Source: Pseudarthrobacter sp. NamE5
GTDB lineage: Bacteria; Actinomycetota; Actinomycetes; Actinomycetales; Micrococcaceae
Length of the DNA: 63,635 nucleotides
Assembly: GCF_005796225.1 (NCBI RefSeq)
Contig: NZ_VAHO01000019.1
Coordinates: 1-63,635, forward strand
Direction: 5' to 3'
Shown: positions 61,688-63,635 of the stretch, one piece after another
Position numbering within the stretch: the first letter of the stretch is position 1
Layout: each line of letters starts with the position of its first letter
Program-made: the position numbers and the translations under genes
The notes under the pieces: generated by a model
What the model was told of the DNA's origin: nothing
What the model saw: the letters and a program-made list of their open reading frames with translations, nothing else
Database searches by the model: none

Positions 61688-62095
61688 TCAGGGTTGCACG
61701 TCCACTCTAATCGTGTGCAGGCCTGTTGCTCCGTCGGGGGCCACAGGCCGGCTCTGCTCCTCCTGGACGCGGCCGGCGAGATCGATGGCGCGGACCTGGA
61801 CCTCGTACTGCCCTTCAGCCATGTCCACCGTCAGCTTCCGTTGATACCAGGTGTCCAGCGAGATGTCCGGCGCCAGATCCGCCTGCTGCCGCGGTTTACG
61901 CGCAACTCCACCTTCCCGACCCCCGTTTTCTGGGCCGCCCAGGCGACACCGCCGAAGATCACGGCTCCGGCCCGCACACTGTGCCCTTTCGCGGCACGTC
62001 GATCCTTGGGGAGGTCTTGATGGGCCCCGCTCGGACCGGGGAGACCGGTGAACCGGGGGGACCGTCCCGTTTGCAGGTTCTGCTGCTGCCCCTTT
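61688..62095 (-). pseudogene. decayed C-terminal fragment of a sulfite-oxidase-like molybdoenzyme
   Basis: Between moeA and moaA (480 bp) there is no intact gene, but minus-strand translation shows the C-terminal dimerisation domain of a sulfite-oxidase-family protein in three shifted pieces: VRAGPIKTSPRIDVPRKG, then AGAVIFGGVAWAAQKTGVGK, then ADLAPDISLDTWYQRKLTVD continuing to DGATGLHTIRVDVQP and a stop. At least two frameshifts separate them, and the catalytic molybdopterin domain is missing. Its place inside the Moco cluster suggests it was once the enzyme served by it. Sequencing errors could explain frameshifts but not the missing front part. Confidence 0.75.
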
Positions 62096-62144
62096 CGGCC
62101 GTCACGGGTGTGATGCACGCCCCAAGGTGGCGTAGCCTGAATTC

Positions 62145-63272
62145 ATGAGTGTCCAGCTAGGCATGCCGCAGCCCCGGGAGGAAGCAGCCGCTGCCCTGCC
62201 GTCGGTACCCGCTGCCCGTCCCGCTGATGCTCCGGCCGGACTGGCTGACCGGTACGGCAGGCGCGCCACGGACATGCGGTTGTCTTTGACTGACAAGTGC
62301 AACCTTCGCTGCACCTACTGCATGCCGGCGGAGGGGCTTGAGTGGCTCTCGAAGCAGGCGGTGATGTCTGCGGAGGAGATCGTCCGGATTGTTCGGATCG
62401 GCGTTAATCAACTGGGCGTGCGGGAGCTGCGCCTGACCGGCGGCGAACCGCTGGTGCGGCACGACCTGGTGGAGATCATCGCCGCCCTGCGCCGCAACCA
62501 TCCCAGCCTTCCTGTCTCGATGACCACCAACGGCGTGGGCCTGGCGAAAAAAGCCGCGGCGTTGAAGGCGGCAGGCCTCACCCGCATCAACGTTTCCCTG
62601 GACTCCCTGCACGAGGAGACCTTTACCCAGCTCACGCGACGGCCGTTCCTGAACCAGGTGCTGGCGGGTGTTGATGCCGCCTGGGCCGCCGGGCTGGGAC
62701 CGGTAAAGCTCAACGCCGTCCTGATGCGTGGCATCAACGACGCCGAGGCGCCGTCGTTGCTCGCCTGGGCGCTGGAGCGGGGGTACGAGCTGCGCTTCAT
62801 CGAGCAAATGCCCCTTGACGCCGACCACGGCTGGACCCGCCGGAACATGATTACGGCCGCCGAGATCCGCGATCTGCTGTCTTCTGATTTTGTCCTGGGC
62901 CCGGACCCGCGTGCGCGTGACGGCGCCCCGGCAGAGCGTTTTGAAGTACGACGGCGGGCGGCGGGCTCCGCGGGTGCGTCCGGTCCGCTGCTGGGCACGG
63001 TGGGGATCATCGCCTCGGTCACGGAACCCTTCTGCTCGGACTGCCGGAGGACCAGGATCACGGCCGAAGGCAAGATCATGAGCTGCCTCTTCTCCCGGGA
63101 AGAGTTTGACCTGCTGGGCCTGCTGCGGTCGGGGGCCAGCGATGAAGCCCTCGCCAAGCGGTGGCAGGACGCGATGTGGCTGAAGCCGAAGGCCCACGGA
63201 ATGGACCACGTGGGACTCGATGCTCCGGACTTCGTCCAGCCGGACCGCAGCATGAGCGCCATCGGGGGCTGA
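62145..63272 (+). CDS. moaA: GTP 3',8-cyclase MoaA
   Basis: Radical SAM enzyme making 3',8-cyclo-GTP, the first Moco step. The 375-aa protein has the N-terminal cluster motif CNLRCTYCMPAEGLEWL, RLTGGEPLVRHDL and the C-terminal cluster region PFCSDCRRTRITAEGKIMSCLF. Unlike many MoaA it does not end in GG but in AIGG, which does preserve the functional C-terminal GlyGly tail. TAGCCT lies six bases before the ATG and no ribosome binding site is present, so leaderless translation is possible. moaD follows. Confidence 0.95.
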   Translation: MSVQLGMPQPREEAAAALPSVPAARPADAPAGLADRYGRRATDMRLSLTDKCNLRCTYCMPAEGLEWLSKQAVMSAEEIVRIVRIGVNQLGVRELRLTGGEPLVRHDLVEIIAALRRNHPSLPVSMTTNGVGLAKKAAALKAAGLTRINVSLDSLHEETFTQLTRRPFLNQVLAGVDAAWAAGLGPVKLNAVLMRGINDAEAPSLLAWALERGYELRFIEQMPLDADHGWTRRNMITAAEIRDLLSSDFVLGPDPRARDGAPAERFEVRRRAAGSAGASGPLLGTVGIIASVTEPFCSDCRRTRITAEGKIMSCLFSREEFDLLGLLRSGASDEALAKRWQDAMWLKPKAHGMDHVGLDAPDFVQPDRSMSAIGG

Positions 63273-63277
63273 CACTT

Positions 63278-63544
63278 ATGAACGTACGCTACTTTGCTGC
63301 CGCACGCGCTGCTGCGGGCCAGGAGGAGGAGAGCTTCGACCTGGCGCCGGATGCCACCGTGGCCGACCTCCTGGAGACCGTCCTGTCCGTAAAGCGGCCG
63401 GAGCCTCCTGCCGGAACTCCCCCGTTGCCCCGCATTCTGTCCCGCAGCAGTTTCCTGCTCAACGAGGTGGCAGTTCGGGACCATTCGACGGTCCTGGCTC
63501 CCGACGACGTAGTAGACGTGCTGCCTCCCTTTGCCGGGGGCTAG
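63278..63544 (+). CDS. moaD: molybdopterin synthase sulfur carrier subunit
   Basis: Ubiquitin-fold sulfur carrier, thiocarboxylated at its C-terminal GlyGly. The 88-aa protein starts MNVRYFAAARAAAGQEEESF and ends VDVLPPFAGG, with LPPFAGG the MoaD/ThiS tail. The ATG at 63278 comes 5 bp after the moaA stop. It is insert-free and of normal length. The last 91 bp of the window after it show no supported gene. Confidence 0.93.
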   Translation: MNVRYFAAARAAAGQEEESFDLAPDATVADLLETVLSVKRPEPPAGTPPLPRILSRSSFLLNEVAVRDHSTVLAPDDVVDVLPPFAGG

Positions 63545-63635
63545 GAGTACCTTTCGACGTTGGTTCGCGCGGCCGAATGGATTGGCAATGCCTGCCTGGA
63601 TGATGCTCGTCTGAAGCAGATGTTTGCGGGGGCGC

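Noticed and set aside
61665..62144. Molybdenum-cofactor riboswitch upstream of moaA
   Set aside because: The sequence there is explained by the decayed sulfite-oxidase fragment and moaA seems leaderless, leaving no room for a 5' riboswitch.
63560..63635. Open frame after moaD running off the right edge
   Set aside because: It is in the same frame as moaD after its stop codon, begins only with a TTG, has no ribosome binding site and is too short to judge.
1..63635. CRISPR arrays, insertion sequences, prophage or tRNA genes
   Set aside because: No regularly spaced repeats, transposase-like proteins, phage genes or tRNA cloverleaf-type sequences were noticed in the intergenic regions read by eye.

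Overview
This window is a high-GC, gene-dense stretch of chromosome from an actinobacterium, most likely a member of the Micrococcaceae close to Arthrobacter/Pseudarthrobacter. The evidence is the GC-rich coding sequence, an actinobacterial rRNA leader at the left edge, a mycothiol-dependent isomerase-type gene, ClgR, a bifunctional PriA in the his cluster, the recA-recX-miaB-miaA-dapF order, 13E12/DUF222-type sequence and actinobacterial LexA boxes (TCGAAC-N4-GTTCGA type). The genus is inferred from style and gene order; no database search was possible.

Layout from left to right. (1) 1-386: promoters and leader of an rRNA operon that runs leftward out of the window. (2) 387-6826: tyrS, the RNA-polymerase-recycling helicase helR, then an alkylation-repair group: mpg, an Ada-AlkA fusion and ogt. 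(3) 6911-8219: a mycothiol-dependent isomerase-family protein and a PNPOx-family flavoprotein. (4) 8422-17139: a complete leftward arginine operon argCJBDFRGH, headed by tandem ARG boxes and an apparently leaderless argC. (5) 17226-21876: a quinone oxidoreductase facing pheST. (6) 22075-26051: a HEXXH membrane protein, a LexA-boxed radical SAM gene, a Nudix hydrolase, an MFS transporter and a GlsB-type protein. (7) 26196-29005: an rRNA methyltransferase and infC-rpmI-rplT, with infC starting on AUU. (8) 29363-35614: DUF1844, MFS, SseB and a histidine segment hisC-hisB-hisH-(52-aa membrane protein)-priA.

(9) 35719-41939: a LysM division-inhibitor-type gene divergent from lexA, then a DinG-like helicase, hflX and a methyltransferase. 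(10) 41911-52841: dapF, miaA, miaB, recX, recA, DUF3046, a MarR regulator, clgR, pncC, pgsA and ftsK. (11) 52976-58753: rnj, dapA, a short DUF222-like stub with a near-perfect LexA box, an acyltransferase-type membrane protein, a TPR-like protein and dapB. (12) 58888-63544: molybdenum-cofactor genes moeA-moaC-mogA-moaE facing away from moaA-moaD, with a decayed sulfite-oxidase-like fragment between the two arms.

Most of the window is core metabolism and information processing, with no mobile element, tRNA or CRISPR seen. The most interesting material is regulatory and small-scale: an SOS regulon visible at four loci (two of them with the LexA box lying inside a leaderless promoter), a recurring TANNNT-N6/7-start-codon arrangement that suggests leaderless mRNAs, an AUU-initiated infC with a long Ala/Pro/Lys tail, an unannotated 52-aa membrane protein in the his cluster, the DUF222 stub and the broken molybdoenzyme. 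I did not find a convincing new multi-gene system.
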